A stretch of DNA of 64,000 bases from Phocoena phocoena (Eukaryota > Chordata > Mammalia > Artiodactyla > Phocoenidae), in the NCBI RefSeq assembly GCF_963924675.1, contig NC_089232.1, forward strand, positions 47,160,522 through 47,224,521. Reading direction: 5' to 3'. The notes below the pieces were generated by a model. The model worked only from the letters and a program-made list of their open reading frames with translations. It ran no database searches and was not told the DNA's origin. Made by a program: the position numbers and the translations under genes. The first letter of the stretch is position 1. Each line of letters opens with the position of its first letter. This document shows, one piece after another, positions 46,791 to 57,660 of this stretch.

Positions 46791-47035
46791 TAACATCTTA
46801 AATTCCCATTAATAAAAAATGGGTATATAAACTGTGGTGTATAATGGAATACAATATAAAACGAAAGTTAACAAAGTATAATTATACACCAACAAAGATA
46901 AATCTCATAAATAGAATTTGGAACAAGCCAGACAATTTTTGTTATTCAATTTTATAGGGTTCAGAGGTAGACACACCTAATCTATATTTGGCAAGTCATG
47001 ACAGTGGTTGTTCTTGAAAGATGAGTTATGATGCC
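46790..47035 (+). mobile_element. Old L1M 3' fragment
   Basis: 'ATAAACTGTGGTGTATAATGGAATACAA' and 'GATAAATCTCATAAATAGAA', then 'AGCCAGACAA', follow the end of old L1 ORF2 and the start of its 3'UTR. Heavily decayed. Confidence 0.6.
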
Positions 47036-47039
47036 TGAA

Positions 47040-47283
47040 CTGATGAAGACACAGACACATAACATAAACACATTACTATATATATAATAGATAATCAACA
47101 AAGAACTACTGTATAGCACAGGGAACTGTACTCAATACTCTGTAATAACCTATATGCGAAAAGAATCTGAAAAAGAATAGATATATGTAGATGTATAATT
47201 AATCACTTTGTTGTATACCTGAAACTAACACAACATTTTAAATCAACTATACTCCAATACAAAATGAAAATTCAAAAAAAAAA
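47040..47283 (+). mobile_element. Short cetartiodactyl L1 3' end insertion
   Basis: A 5'-truncated L1 of only ~240 bases: 'ATAGATAATCAACAAAGAACTACTG', 'CACAGGGAACTGTACTCAATACTC', then 'AAATCAACTATACTCCAATAC' and an A-rich tail. It is much better preserved than the old L1 next to it, which it appears to have entered. The 3'UTR resembles that of the 14.3-17.0 kb L1. Confidence 0.88.
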
Positions 47284-48867
47284 TGAATCTATCTTCTAAC
47301 AAAGAAGGGTCTCAAAAGTTTTCTCCTGATGCTCAGTCTTCTCCAATTCCTTGTTGTAATCTTGAATATCAATATTGCAATTAGTTGCCTTTATGTCTCC
47401 CTTCTCTACTAGCCAATGGAGTCTTCAAAATAACCCCTGAGATACTTGAGAGACCTGTTTACTGCCTTCTGTCTGTCTCCCTCAGTCTCTACTGGGCAAC
47501 TTCAAGATGAACTATTTATAAAGTTTCTAAAGTTAAACACAGTCTTCATGGAGATTATGAACTTCAAATATATTTTGTTGTATGAATTTTCCCCATAGCC
47601 CGAATTTGCCCTGGGTAACACAGAGAGTTGGAATACTTAGTCATATTTGATACCTGGCTCTCACTAATCAAAATCACATATTATTCTGCTTCTGTTCAAA
47701 TTTACTCGTAGCTTATGAGTTGATCTTTCAGTTTACCCACCCCCTCCCTGGAGTTTTTAGGAATAAATGATGATTTTCCTTGCATCCAGAAAAGTAATTT
47801 CTGGGACTTTCAGCTCAAGTTAACTCTATAGATATTCCATATATTTTCCCATGCAAGGAAAGAAGGTAATGCTATTACCATCCATTTCCAGGCTGAAATG
47901 TACAGCCTCCATATTGCACAAAGTAATTGGATGTTTTTAAGGGGTATAATATTTAATTTTTAAAGCATATTTCTCAATGAATTCGAAAGTCATTCCATAA
48001 TTTAGGCTCCTCCCTCTTTTTCCTCTCAGGCTTAAAAAATGTCCTGTTAAAAGACTTCTGCCTTTTCAAAAATTAACGACTTCCATTTCTTTTACATGTA
48101 CAAGGATGACAGTCTTCTAGCAAAGGCATTTTGGTAGAGGTGAATTTAAATACTGGTTTTTCATCTGCATTTCATCAAGGGGTAATTTCGAAATCACAAA
48201 ATGGTACATTTAGGAACTTACTTTCTTGGCTGTGGTCTAGTATTTTGACAAATTCAAGAGTATGTCAGGTATGAAATAACATATAAATTTTCCCTGGGAT
48301 TGTGTATATTATCTTTCAGTTATCTAGAATCAACTTGACTTCATTGTGAGCTTTATATTTTAAACATATTCTTTAGTTGACACTAATATTTGGAAATTTA
48401 AAATCCAGGACTGGTAATACTTTTCCAAAGCTCCACCCTGAGGAAATATTAATAGAGAAGATTATTTCCCTGTAGGCCATTTCTCTAGGGATAACTGTTT
48501 AAATTAGAGGGAAATACCTGGTCAAAGTAATTTATCCTTACAATTACATACTTTTAAATGATATCTCTAAGGGGAAAACCTAGAGGTAATTTCACTTGCA
48601 CTTCTAACCACTTGATAATCACACCTTTATTCCCTATCTACACTTCCTTTTATTTGACAAACATGTATTGTATTCCTACAACTTTTAAAGCTCCTTCTAG
48701 TAATTAAGAACACACATATATCTCAGATGTGGTGCCGGCCTCTGCATCTCTGTTATTTTTAAAAAAAATTAATAGCTATTTTTTCTTATACTAAAAGAAA
48801 AATGAACTGATTTTATGTTTAAAAACAAATAGTAATTCTATCATCAGAATGCAATTTTTAAAAATTG
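47284..48867. other. Single-copy stretch, no gene seen
   Basis: No open frame, RNA gene or repeat I can name. Confidence 0.45.
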
Positions 48868-49180
48868 TGATAAAATACACATAATGTAAAATTTACCATC
48901 TTAACCATTTTTAAGTGTGCCATTCAGTAGTGTTAATTACATTCACACTGCTGTACAGCCACATCTAGAACTCTTGCAAAACTGAAGTCTCTACCAATTA
49001 ACAGCTCCCCATTTCCCCATCCCCCAGGCCCTGGTGACCACCATTCTACTTTCTGTCTTTATGAATTTGATTACCTATAGGTATCTCATATAAGTAGAAT
49101 CATACAGTATTTGTCTTTTTGTGACTGGCTTATTTCACTTAGCATAATGTCCACAACAATCATCCATGTTGTAGTATAAA
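48868..49180 (-). mobile_element. L1M 3'UTR fragment (reverse orientation)
   Basis: 'GATAAAATACACATAATGTAAAATTT', 'CAGGCCCTGGTGACCACCATTCTAC', 'AGAATCATACAGTATTTGTC' and 'TTATTTCACTTAGCATAATG' are the classic reverse-complement text of L1M 3' ends. Confidence 0.9.
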
Positions 49181-49539
49181 TGTCAGATCAAAAGCAATTT
49201 CTGCTAGCATTTTATTTTACTGCTTTCTAGTCATATTTGTATACATTTTCATTTTTCACATAAAGATTTTTCTTTCTGTTTTATTCACTTAACATAACAA
49301 GTATTTTCTTATGTTTAAAAATGTCTTAGGGAGCAAGAGATGTTTTCTTAAAAATAAGTACTGTAAGTATAATTTTAAATGATTGCATACATGCTTTTAC
49401 AGCAGAAGAGTTTGCAATTTTTCCCTTCAATTTTCCTTTTTTTTACCTATTTATTTTGAACCAGTTTGATTCCATGACTTTTAATTGGGGATATCAATTT
49501 GTACATATGTTAACATAATTAAGTTTTGGCATATGTTTA
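49181..49539. other. AT-rich stretch, possibly more decayed L1
   Basis: T-rich, with 'ATTTTCACATAAAGATTTTTC'-like text that could be diverged L1 3' sequence; not enough to call. Confidence 0.3.
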
Positions 49540-50490
49540 TCCATTAACTCATTTTACTCAAAACATATACTATGTGTCGGGCACTTGCTGGTACCAGAGA
49601 TATAATGCTGGGAAATAATATAAAACACAGAGTTTCTGCTCTACTTGAGATGACAGTTTTACAGGGGAGATAGATATATCAAATAATTATTTGAACAAAT
49701 GTAAAAGTGTAGTTATGGCAAGGGTTAAAGGTAAAAGTAAATTAATAAATGAGCCTTACAGTAGAGTTATAGTAATCACTAAGATCAGAGAAAGCTTCCC
49801 TGAGAAAATGAAATTTGAGTTGGTATTTAAAGAAAGGGTAGGAGTTACTTAGATAAACAGGATAAATAAAAATATCTCAAGCAGAGGAAATAGCATGAGC
49901 AAAGACCTTTGGTAAGAGAAAGGAGATGAATAAAAAAAATTGAAGGTAGGTTGGCATGTCAAGACAGCAGACAGCATGGTGCAGAAATACTGAAGAGATA
50001 AGGACAGTCCAATAACACTGCAGGCTTTCAGGCCATCAAAAGGATTTTAAGTAAAAATTTTCAATTTATGATGAGGGAAGCTCACACTGCTTAAGGGGTG
50101 AAGAATGGAGTGGAGGGCAGCCAGGGTGAGTGCAGAAAGTTTAGTTAAAAAGCTATTTTTGTAGTCCAGAATAGAGGTAATGGGTACCTCTATTGTTGGT
50201 AGTAATGATAAAGATGGAGAAAAATGGATGGAGATAAAAATTCCTAACACTTAAAACTAGATGGTGGGGGAGAGGGAGTTGCCAAATTTGAGTCTTTGGA
50301 TTCTGGGTTGCATTAACTGTCTGAATGGTGGCGCTATTTGTAGGAAGAGCTTGGACTTCCTACAGAGTTTGTGGGGAGGAAGACCATGGGTTTAGTATGG
50401 CATATGTTGAATTTTAGCTTTCTTTGACACCTCCACTAAGAGATGGACAAAAAGGCAGTTGGCTATAAACAGTTGAAGCTCAGACATACT
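49540..50490 (-). mobile_element. L2 LINE fragment, ~950 bp (reverse orientation)
   Basis: One of the longer L2 copies here. It has the 3' end at 'CATTAACTCATTTTACTCAAAACATA', then 'CTATGTGTCGGGCACTTGCTGG', 'GAGGAAATAGCATGAGCAAAGACC', 'GAATGGAGTGGAGGGCAGCCAGGG' and 'AGCTTGGACTTCC' in the expected reverse-complement order. The minus-strand frame at 50047-50250 falls in the coding-derived part but carries no intact domain. Confidence 0.75.
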
Positions 50491-50582
50491 GTGTTATCTT
50501 AAAAATTACTGTTTTTTGTTTTCTTATTGTTTTATGGTTACTGCCGTTTGCCATTTATATTATCATTTACAATAATTTAGAG

Positions 50583-50787
50583 CAGCAATTAGCAAACTTT
50601 TTCTAAAAGGGCCAGAGAATAAATATTTTAGGCTGTGGGACATATGGTCGGTGTGCAATTACTCAACTCTGCCCTTGAAGTAGCTAAAACAAACACAGTA
50701 TGTAAATGAATGGGTATGACTATGCCTCAATAAAATCTAATTTACAAAAACAAGCAGCCAGTGTTGAGCTGTGGTTTGTTGACTCCT
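50583..50787 (+). mobile_element. hAT-superfamily nonautonomous DNA transposon (short)
   Basis: Starts CAGCAATTAGCAAACTTTTT and ends GTGGTTTGTTGACTCC, with the middle 'AAAGGGCCAGAGAATAAATATTTTAGGC', 'ACTCAACTCTGCCCTTG' and 'AATAAAATCTAATTTACAAAAACA'. This is a common mammalian hAT-type element. The outside bases are TTTAGAG on the left and TTAGAAAA on the right, compatible with a decayed 8-bp duplication. Confidence 0.85.
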
Positions 50788-50862
50788 TAGAAAATTTAAC
50801 ACACTTTAAATTATTTGAGACACTGAGTTTATGCTAATATATCTATCTACATACTTAATCTA

Positions 50863-51030
50863 TAGTTCTCAAAGATTAAGAACTCATCATCTTACTAGGA
50901 ATGCAAATCTTCCAGACTATCCAGACTTAGGGAAACAGGAACTCTGGGGATGGAACCTAGCAATCTGTGTTTTAACAAGCCCTCCAGGTGATTCCGATGC
51001 CTGCTAAAATCTGAGACCCACCATAGTATA
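50863..51030 (-). mobile_element. MER5A (hAT-Charlie) element, reverse orientation
   Basis: 'CTATAGTTCTCAAAGATTAAGAACTC' then 'ACAGGAACTCTGGGGATGGAACC' and 'CAATCTGTGTTTTAACAAGCCC' fit MER5A read backwards. The end 'CTGAGACCCACC' is decayed. Confidence 0.8.
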
Positions 51031-52922
51031 GACTATGGCTACACCTTAGAATTATCTGGAAAGTTTGAAAAAAAATTCTAATCCCAGAACACTACCTAGA
51101 CTAATTAAGTTAGTATCTGAGGATGAAGGCCAACAAATATTATATTTAGAATGTTCTCAGGAGATTTTCATGTGCTGCTAGCGTTTAAGAGCATTTCAAC
51201 TAGGTTGGAAATGATCAATTTCTCCTGAAATTCGTTAATTTCAGTAACAATGCACCTAAACTAGTAATATCAAGGGAATTAAAGTTTAAATGGAAACAGA
51301 CTTATTTTGACTTGACAATTACATGTAAAATTCATTGCATGGGAAATGGTTTAGTTAAAAAAGATTATAGGCAAATTGAAACTAATCTGTGGGCCATCTT
51401 ATAATTTGTTTTTGCTTTGGTATTTTTGTTTTACTTTGTTTTTAATAAAAGTTCTATAAATTCCTTCAAATTCTGGCAAATTTGGGAGAAGAAACTTAAA
51501 ATTTAACTCCTTAAGTCATTTGAAATTAGGAGGTGATTTCTTTTTTCAAACTTAACCTTAAAAAATGGATCATAGAAGATATAACTTATATACTTTAGCC
51601 TTATGCATCACAAAATCATGCATGTGATTATATGAATACTGTTACAGTTTGACTTTTAAAAAATGAAGATGTAATCATTATTTATGATTGTACAACTTAT
51701 GTAATTTAACTATACAATCCTATCATTCAAATTTACTGACACCTAATTAAATAAGATTTCAACAGAGGAGACTTAGCATTCATTTTACTTAAACTGACTG
51801 CTTTAGGGAAAACACTAAGTTTCAATGGTAGTCATCTTGTTTCCTTGAATTCGTGAAATGAAAACCTGTCAGAATATTCATAGCTAATAAGATGCTGAAC
51901 AGGTGTATTTCACATGGATCCTCTCATTTCACTCACTTGAAAGTAAACATTTTTTAAGTTTCTATTTTGTATTTTGATATTAACAGTTTCAATATATGTC
52001 AAGTTATTCAGAACACATTACAAATACATGTTTTTTCCCCAAATAAGAGACTTTGATTAAAAATCCTATTTTTATAAAAAAAGATTTTAGATCCATGACA
52101 GTTTCCAAGTTCAAAGTGGCTCTAAGTGTTACTAGTTTCATTTGAAGCTTCTGCTACTATAATGATGGTTTGTGTGAGTTATTCAGAACACCCAAATTAC
52201 CAAATTTTATTCCACTTTAAAATATATTTTTCTCAATTGAATTTAAGGCATTCATAGAACACTGCAGACAAAGGAAAATATTTATGAAGTACTACAGATA
52301 ACTGGTCAAAGAACTCCAACTTGTAATGAATTGAGGGATGTGTTGGGGGAAATGGGTTAATAAAACTCTTCAGATTAGTTGCATCACTTCATCCAGACCA
52401 AGGGGAGGCATTAAAGGACAAATAAGTTTTTCTGCCAGGAGCAATGACATTATCAAGGTAAGATTCTTATTAAAATCATTTGGATCATGTAAATTCCAAG
52501 GCATTAAAGGAGCCAATATAGGATTTCCACTTTGAACAGTTTTACTTATGCTTCTCTGGACATGACAAGTAACAATAGTCTTTGGCTTAATCCCTTGAAA
52601 TTTGGTTTCATGGCTTGATTTTTAGCTATATAAGCTAAATACCTTTTTTTTTAGTGGATACTACAATTGCAGACATAGTTTCCACTTCTGTTTCTACTAC
52701 CCACTGATATTGTTAAACAACTTCAAAAAGTTTGAAAAGGCTACGTCAGTTAAGAGAGTAAGGGGGTGTCACATTTAAAAAAAAAAGGTCATGCAATACT
52801 GTTGTTTTTGTTACCTTATACTTTTTGTAGAAATCTACAGCAATAATTTTTTAAGCCAGAAAATAATTTGTACAAAGCCCATTCATCTTGTGTTTACTTT
52901 TAATTCAATGTGATACCTACAT
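51031..52922. other. Single-copy AT-rich stretch, 1.9 kb
   Basis: No named repeat or coding feature. The frame at 52338-52535 is short, with no domain. Confidence 0.45.
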
Positions 52923-53063
52923 CGGTGGTTCTAAAAGTATAGTGTACATCAAAATCACTCTCTGATTCAGTAGGTCTAGGATAGGACTCAATAATTTGCA
53001 TTTCTAACAAGTTGTCAGGTAACACTGAGGCAGCTTCCAGACCTCTCGTTAAGAACCACTAAT
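52923..53063 (+). mobile_element. MER5A (hAT-Charlie) element, truncated or entered at its 3' end by a SINE
   Basis: Starts CGGTGGTTCTAAAAGTATAG (CAGTGGTTCT in fresh copies) and carries 'CTGATTCAGTAGGTCTAGG', 'AATTTGCATTTCTAACAAGTTG' and the end 'TTAAGAACCACTA'. Its inverted ends pair (GGTGGTTCT and AGAACCACT). The last bases form the left target duplication of the SINE that follows, and the same bases recur after the SINE. Confidence 0.9.
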
Positions 53064-53065
53064 GT
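53051..53065. repeat. Target site duplication of the 53-kb SINE
   Basis: AAGAACCACTAATGT, exact second copy at 53273-53287. It includes the inverted-repeat end of MER5A, so that end now occurs twice. Confidence 0.96.
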
Positions 53066-53272
53066 GGGGCTTCCCTGGTGGCACAGTGGTTGAGGGTCCG
53101 CCTGCCGATGCGGGGGATGCGGGTTCGTGCCTCAGTCCGGGAAGATCCCACATGCCGCGGAGCAGCAGGGCCTGTGAGCCATGGCTGCTGGGCCTGCGCA
53201 TCTAGAGCCTGTGCTCCGCAACGGGAGGGGCCCCAGCAGTGAGAGGACCGCGTACCGCGCAAAAAAAAAAAA
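53066..53272 (+). mobile_element. tRNA-derived SINE (cetacean CHR type) inserted at the MER5A end
   Basis: Head GGGGCTTCCCTGGTGGCACA, B-box-like GGGTTCGTGCCT, and a body like the 33.4-kb copy with extra substitutions (CTGCTGGGCCTGCGCATCTA), then an A-tail. A perfect 15-bp target duplication, AAGAACCACTAATGT, lies at 53051-53065 and 53273-53287. The minus-strand frame at 53059-53262 is the SINE read backwards. Confidence 0.97.
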
Positions 53273-53349
53273 AAGAACCACTAATGTTCATCAAAAATAA
53301 GCAAGAAATAATTTAATTGTACTCACTAGGACAAAGTCTATTTAAAAGT

Positions 53350-53395
53350 GTAGCTAATCCAGGATCACAGAACCTGGGTTTTAGTCTTGGCTCTG
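53350..53395 (+). mobile_element. MIR SINE, left part, split by an LTR-like insertion
   Basis: 'AGAACCTGGGTTTTAGTCTTGGCTCTGA' is the MIR B-box region up to its 'GGCTCTG' word. The next MIR words appear only at 53889, after an LTR-like insertion. Confidence 0.7.
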
Positions 53396-53880
53396 AGAAA
53401 CTGAACATACAAATGGGCAACTGCATAACCATATATAAAAACAAAAGTCTTGACTCACAGTCTCTGCAGCAACCAGCTCTGGGCAAAACCATAACATCTG
53501 CAGTAACTAGTTCAGGAAGCCAAATCACAACCTCTTAATCTTTCCAGAATGGTTAGGACTTGGTCAATGACTGCCAGCTTCCTTCTTTTTGGCTTCTGCT
53601 TCCAACTAATGACCAACAGGAAAAACCAAATATGCTTCCTAAACTAATCACATAAGACACTTTGCTTCTAGTTAGCCTATCTCCAGCTTCCCCATACCAG
53701 TACCCTCCAATCAGAGCATACTTAATCCCTTTTTTGTTTCACAATAAAGTCTTCTCACTCTCCTGCTTGTTTTTACATCCTGTCAAACACAGTGATGGCA
53801 GCTGAATTCCTTGATATAGCAAGATCTAAATAAATAGTCTCCATTTGTTTTCATTTGTGTGGTCCTTGCTTATTTCTACA
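53396..53880 (+). mobile_element. Solitary LTR, probably ERV1-type, inserted in a MIR
   Basis: A pyrimidine-rich block whose neighbours on both sides are halves of one MIR, so it arrived by insertion. It has the layout of a gammaretroviral-type LTR: an upstream region with 'ACTCTCCTGC' after an AATAAAG signal at 53742-53748, and a following 'CTGAATTCCTTGATATAGCAAG' and 'AAATAAATAGTCTCC' segment typical of an R-U5 region. No internal viral sequence adjoins it. I could not name the subfamily or fix the 4-6 bp duplication. The two opposite-strand frames at 53313-53538 straddle its edge and mean nothing. Confidence 0.55.
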
Positions 53881-53888
53881 GTTCCATC

Positions 53889-53975
53889 AATTACTAGCTG
53901 TTTGATCTTGGGTAACAAATTCTCTATGCTTCAGTTTTTTCATATATAAAACTAAGGTAATAATAGTATTCCATA
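53889..53975 (+). mobile_element. MIR SINE, right part
   Basis: 'AATTACTAGCTGTTTGATCTTGGG', 'TCTCTATGCTTCAGTTTTTTCATAT' and 'AAGGTAATAATAG' are consecutive MIR words continuing the fragment at 53350. Confidence 0.85.
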
Positions 53976-54730
53976 AACAATTGCAATTTTACTCATTATT
54001 TTTAAATTGTATTTAATTCATAAGCTTTATAAAGGATCACTGAAAATAATCTCACTGTAATATATCTGTGTTTTGTAAGATTATGTTGAAAATATAAAAT
54101 CTATGAAGAAACCTAGAATCTACATGATAAATCATCCCTTGAAATCTTTGCCAGTACAATATTTAATGAACTTGTAAACATTCTTTTACAAAACAAATGT
54201 AACTCACATAACAAAAGTTGTTTCTATTTTTGTAAGAGCTGCTGAGAAACTCATAACTATTACTATTTCTATATTTCTTTAAGGCAGATTTTTTTCTTTA
54301 AGTTGTTTTGTCAATGTTGTTATTTGATAAGCTACTTCAAATTATCCTTGAGACAGGCAAACAAATTACACAAGAAATGCATGTTAAAGAAAAAAAAAAT
54401 ACAGGTAAGAACGAAGTCCTTTTTGACTACCAGCCCTAATCTCCATATCCTTTCTAGAGGTGATCACAAATATTAGTTTCATGTAGAAACTTCCTACATG
54501 TTTTCTATGAATTTATAAACATATTGTTGAAGTCTTTTTACTGATGTATTTCATTTGCTTCTTGGAAAAATATGCTTTCTTTAATATTTTGTTCTTCTCT
54601 AATTACTATTTTCAGTCAGTGAGTATATTATTTACTGAGATTTTTAACTAGTGTTTATTAATTACCTAGATCTATATCATTTTAACTAGCACAAGATTAT
54701 TCGAAAAGTCTAGTTAAGAAATATAACTGA
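53976..54730. other. Single-copy AT-rich stretch
   Basis: No gene or named repeat. Confidence 0.45.
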
Positions 54731-54945
54731 GGGCTTCCCTAGTGGCACAGTGGTTGAGAGTCCGCCTGGCGATGCGGGGGACACGGGTTCGTGCCCTGGT
54801 CCGGGAAGATCCCACATGCTGCGGAGCGGCTGGGCCCGTGAGCCATGGCCACTGAGTCTGCGCATCCGGAGCCTGTGCTCCGCGGTGGGAGAAGCCACAA
54901 CAGTGAGAGGCCCGCGTACCGCAAAAAAAAAAAAAAAAAAAAAAA
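54731..54945 (+). mobile_element. tRNA-derived SINE (cetacean CHR type), well preserved
   Basis: Head GGGCTTCCCTAGTGGCACAG, B-box-like GGGTTCGTGCCC, body 'GCGGAGCGGCTGGGCCCGTG', and an uninterrupted A-tail of about 22. It is very close to the 33.4-kb copy. Unlike the other four SINEs, no clean target duplication is visible: left 'AAATATAACTGA', right 'AAAAATCTGA', at best a decayed match. The overlapping frames at 54710-54950 on both strands are artefacts of the SINE. Confidence 0.95.
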
Positions 54946-55184
54946 TCTGATCGAGACTGCTATGGAAGTATTACTCCACAGAGAAGTTTGGGCCTAATCT
55001 ATCTAATATTTTTTTCATAGAAGCAGAGATGATATAGGGACTGATTTTAACCCTGTAGTGGTACTAGATAAATTGCTAGAAAGAAGAATGCATACTAGAG
55101 AAGCATGAAAGATCACAAATGGTGACTGACTTCAGTACAAATTAACTTGAGTCAATCACTCAGCAAAACATATACAAAAGTAAT

Positions 55185-55345
55185 GGCTAGTATTTATTAG
55201 TGCTTATTCCTTGCTTTCTAAGTACTTATTAATGTAATCTTTTTATCAGCCTCAATTTATAGGTAATCCAACTGAGATCTAGAAAAATTGAGTGAACTCC
55301 CCAAGCTTACACAGCTGGTGAACAGCAGATGGGATATAACACAAA
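55185..55345 (-). mobile_element. MIR SINE (reverse orientation)
   Basis: 'TAATGTAATCTTTTTATCAGCC', 'CAATTTATAGGTAATCCAACTGAG' and 'CCAAGCTTACACAGCTGGTGAA' follow the MIR reverse complement. Confidence 0.85.
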
Positions 55346-55456
55346 ATATCCACATTCAGAAACTAAACTCTTAACTTCTACACACTACTGCTTTTCAAGG
55401 AAAAAATATATTCTTCCCAAAATGAATACTAAGAAGAAAAATAAAAAGCCATATAC

Positions 55457-55463
<7 letters not shown>

Positions 55464-55514
<51 letters not shown>
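55464..55514. repeat. (TA)n microsatellite, about 25 units
   Basis: Pure AT dinucleotides over about 51 bases preceded by ATACATATGTG. The Tyr-Ile reading through it (frame 55329-55598) is an artefact. Confidence 0.97.
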
Positions 55515-55518
<4 letters not shown>

Positions 55519-57194
55519 AGTCAGTGAGAATCCTCATCCTCCCTCTAGGAAACCACCATTCTTGTATGGATGGGGAATATCACACTTTTTCCCAGTAGTT
55601 TTGCAATGGATTGTAGGTCATATTTCCATAGTTAATGGGACAGCAGTTTCCTCCTCCTTTCTCCTGACAATATAATATAGACTAGCAGATGCAGGGTTTC
55701 AAAAGAACATTCTTTTTTAATCTCACTCATAAAATACCTGGTAATCTGCATGAAAATGAACAGGGCTGAATATGGAACACTCAGGCAAAAGATGGCACGC
55801 ATAACTGAAAAAGGCCTCTCAATACAGTCTGAATTTAACATTTAGTTTTCTTATTAGCTCCAGAAGGGCAGGCTGATTTTCTACAGGTGTGTAACAATAT
55901 ACATAATTAATATCACACCTTGGGTCTCCTAAAAAGATAGCTGGCCAGCATTAACTGTATACATGCTAAGCTGAAATGAGATCATATCTGATATCTGGTT
56001 TTGAAGTTACAATTATGAATGATGTGATTCATATATGCATTTGAAAGATGTTATAATTTCCTTTTGCTTTTAAAAAACAGCTTTAGAAAGTCAACATAGC
56101 ATTCTCTTGGGGAAAAAGAAAAAGTTCTCATTAATCCATGAACAGGAATCACATAGACTGTTAAAACTGCAGTGAAGGTGAATAAAACTGGGCTGAATAA
56201 TGACATTTGAAGTAAATTAGAAAGATCTACAATTTATTTGCCATTGCTGAGTACTGAATGCACAAATTGCAGTTATTTGGAACACAGGGTCTTTTCAGAA
56301 ACAATTGTTTAGCATCGAAACCATTTCCAGACTTGAATTACGTGCATCAAAGATATTTTCTAACTATTTTCTGTATGAAGAATGGATTCAAGCCACAATT
56401 GTTCAGAAGGCAAAGGGCTCCTGACTGCCAACTTCAACTTCCAGCACTATGGTAAATAGAACAAAAGAGACCCAACTGGAATTTCATCTGAGTTTCAGTG
56501 ACCTTGCAGAAGACCTCTTTAAAGCTTTGAACATTATATGATTTCTCTCTTATTACTTTCTCCATATTATTTAATCAACTTCTTCTGCAGGAAGCTGATA
56601 TGCCAAAATTCAGTAGAAAAAAAACCTATTCCAGATGACTTATCTAAAATCAATAGATACCCAAGTGGTTTGCTTTCTGATTGTCTTTAAGGAGAACTTT
56701 CTCCTTTGTGCAAATGGGATTCTAAAAGGAGCATTGTGTTTGGCTAGATCAAAGGTAAAGTGAAACCTTGTAATTCCTCTTATTTCTGTAAACTATCTCT
56801 TTGCAGATAAGGATATGATGATGATATTACTGACCAGCCAGTTGGGAATAGTTTTCTATTACTGGGAACAGATTAGTGTTGTTCCAGCTGAATGTGAACA
56901 AGAGGAAATAATTACAAAATGGCTGATTGGGACATGGTAAATTCTGTGACTGCAAAATAGGGAAAAACTAATTGAACCACATGAGGATCTAAGCCATAGA
57001 TAGGTTTTTCTCTCATCTGGGTCACTTTGTCCAATTGACTAAGCTGGTCAATTACAAATTACCACTAAAAATGACAAATTATATTTATCTAAGTCCTTTA
57101 CTTCAGTGATGTTATTTACATCATCTCCTGAATTTCTTTACTTACTTGTAATAAGATAATTGTCTTATGGTATTAATCCTTTTATAAGAGATTT
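55515..57194. other. Single-copy stretch, 1.7 kb
   Basis: No named repeat. The 65-codon plus frame at 56258-56455 is uninterrupted but has no domain, and its flanks do not give a convincing exon, so it is not called. Confidence 0.4.
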
Positions 57195-57660
57195 ATTGAT
57201 ATACGTGTTGATTCAAAAATATTTATTAAGACAATTTTTGGGTGTCAGAAACTATTCTATATCCTAGCAAAAGAGAAATAAGCAAGATAGCAATAAGTGT
57301 TAAAAAGAAAATGGGAAGGCACTGAGGGAGTGACATGATCTGATTTATGTATTCAAAGCATCATTCTGGTTTCAGAATAGATTTGGGAGGGAGGCAAGCA
57401 TGAAAGGAATAATACCAATTAGGGGGCAAATAAAGTACAAACCTTGCTTCTGGTTCTGTCTCTTCAGTGAAGAGAATGCAAAACATGGGGTTACTAGTGG
57501 TAGGTGTAAGGAGAGAGGGAAAGGTATGAAGTAGTCATTTGGGAAAGTGAGAGTGTGAGTTGACCAAGGGATTGTAGTAGGTGCACAATCCATGTTGAGG
57601 GGGCTTAATATCAGAGGTTGCAAAATTAAAGGGATTTGAGTCAGTTCATCCAACTCATTT
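57195..57660 (-). mobile_element. L2 LINE fragment (reverse orientation)
   Basis: 'GATTCAAAAATATTTATTAAG' begins it, then 'GAGGGAGTGACATGATCTGATTTATG' and 'ATTCTGGTTTCAGAATAGATTTGGGAGGG' in L2 reverse-complement order. The minus-strand frame at 57372-57698 runs through it and carries no intact reverse transcriptase. Confidence 0.65.

Noticed and set aside
56258..56455. A 65-codon frame in single-copy DNA considered as an exon
   Set aside because: The 'ATGGTAAAT' at its end resembles a donor site, but there is no convincing acceptor, no recognisable domain and no neighbouring exon.
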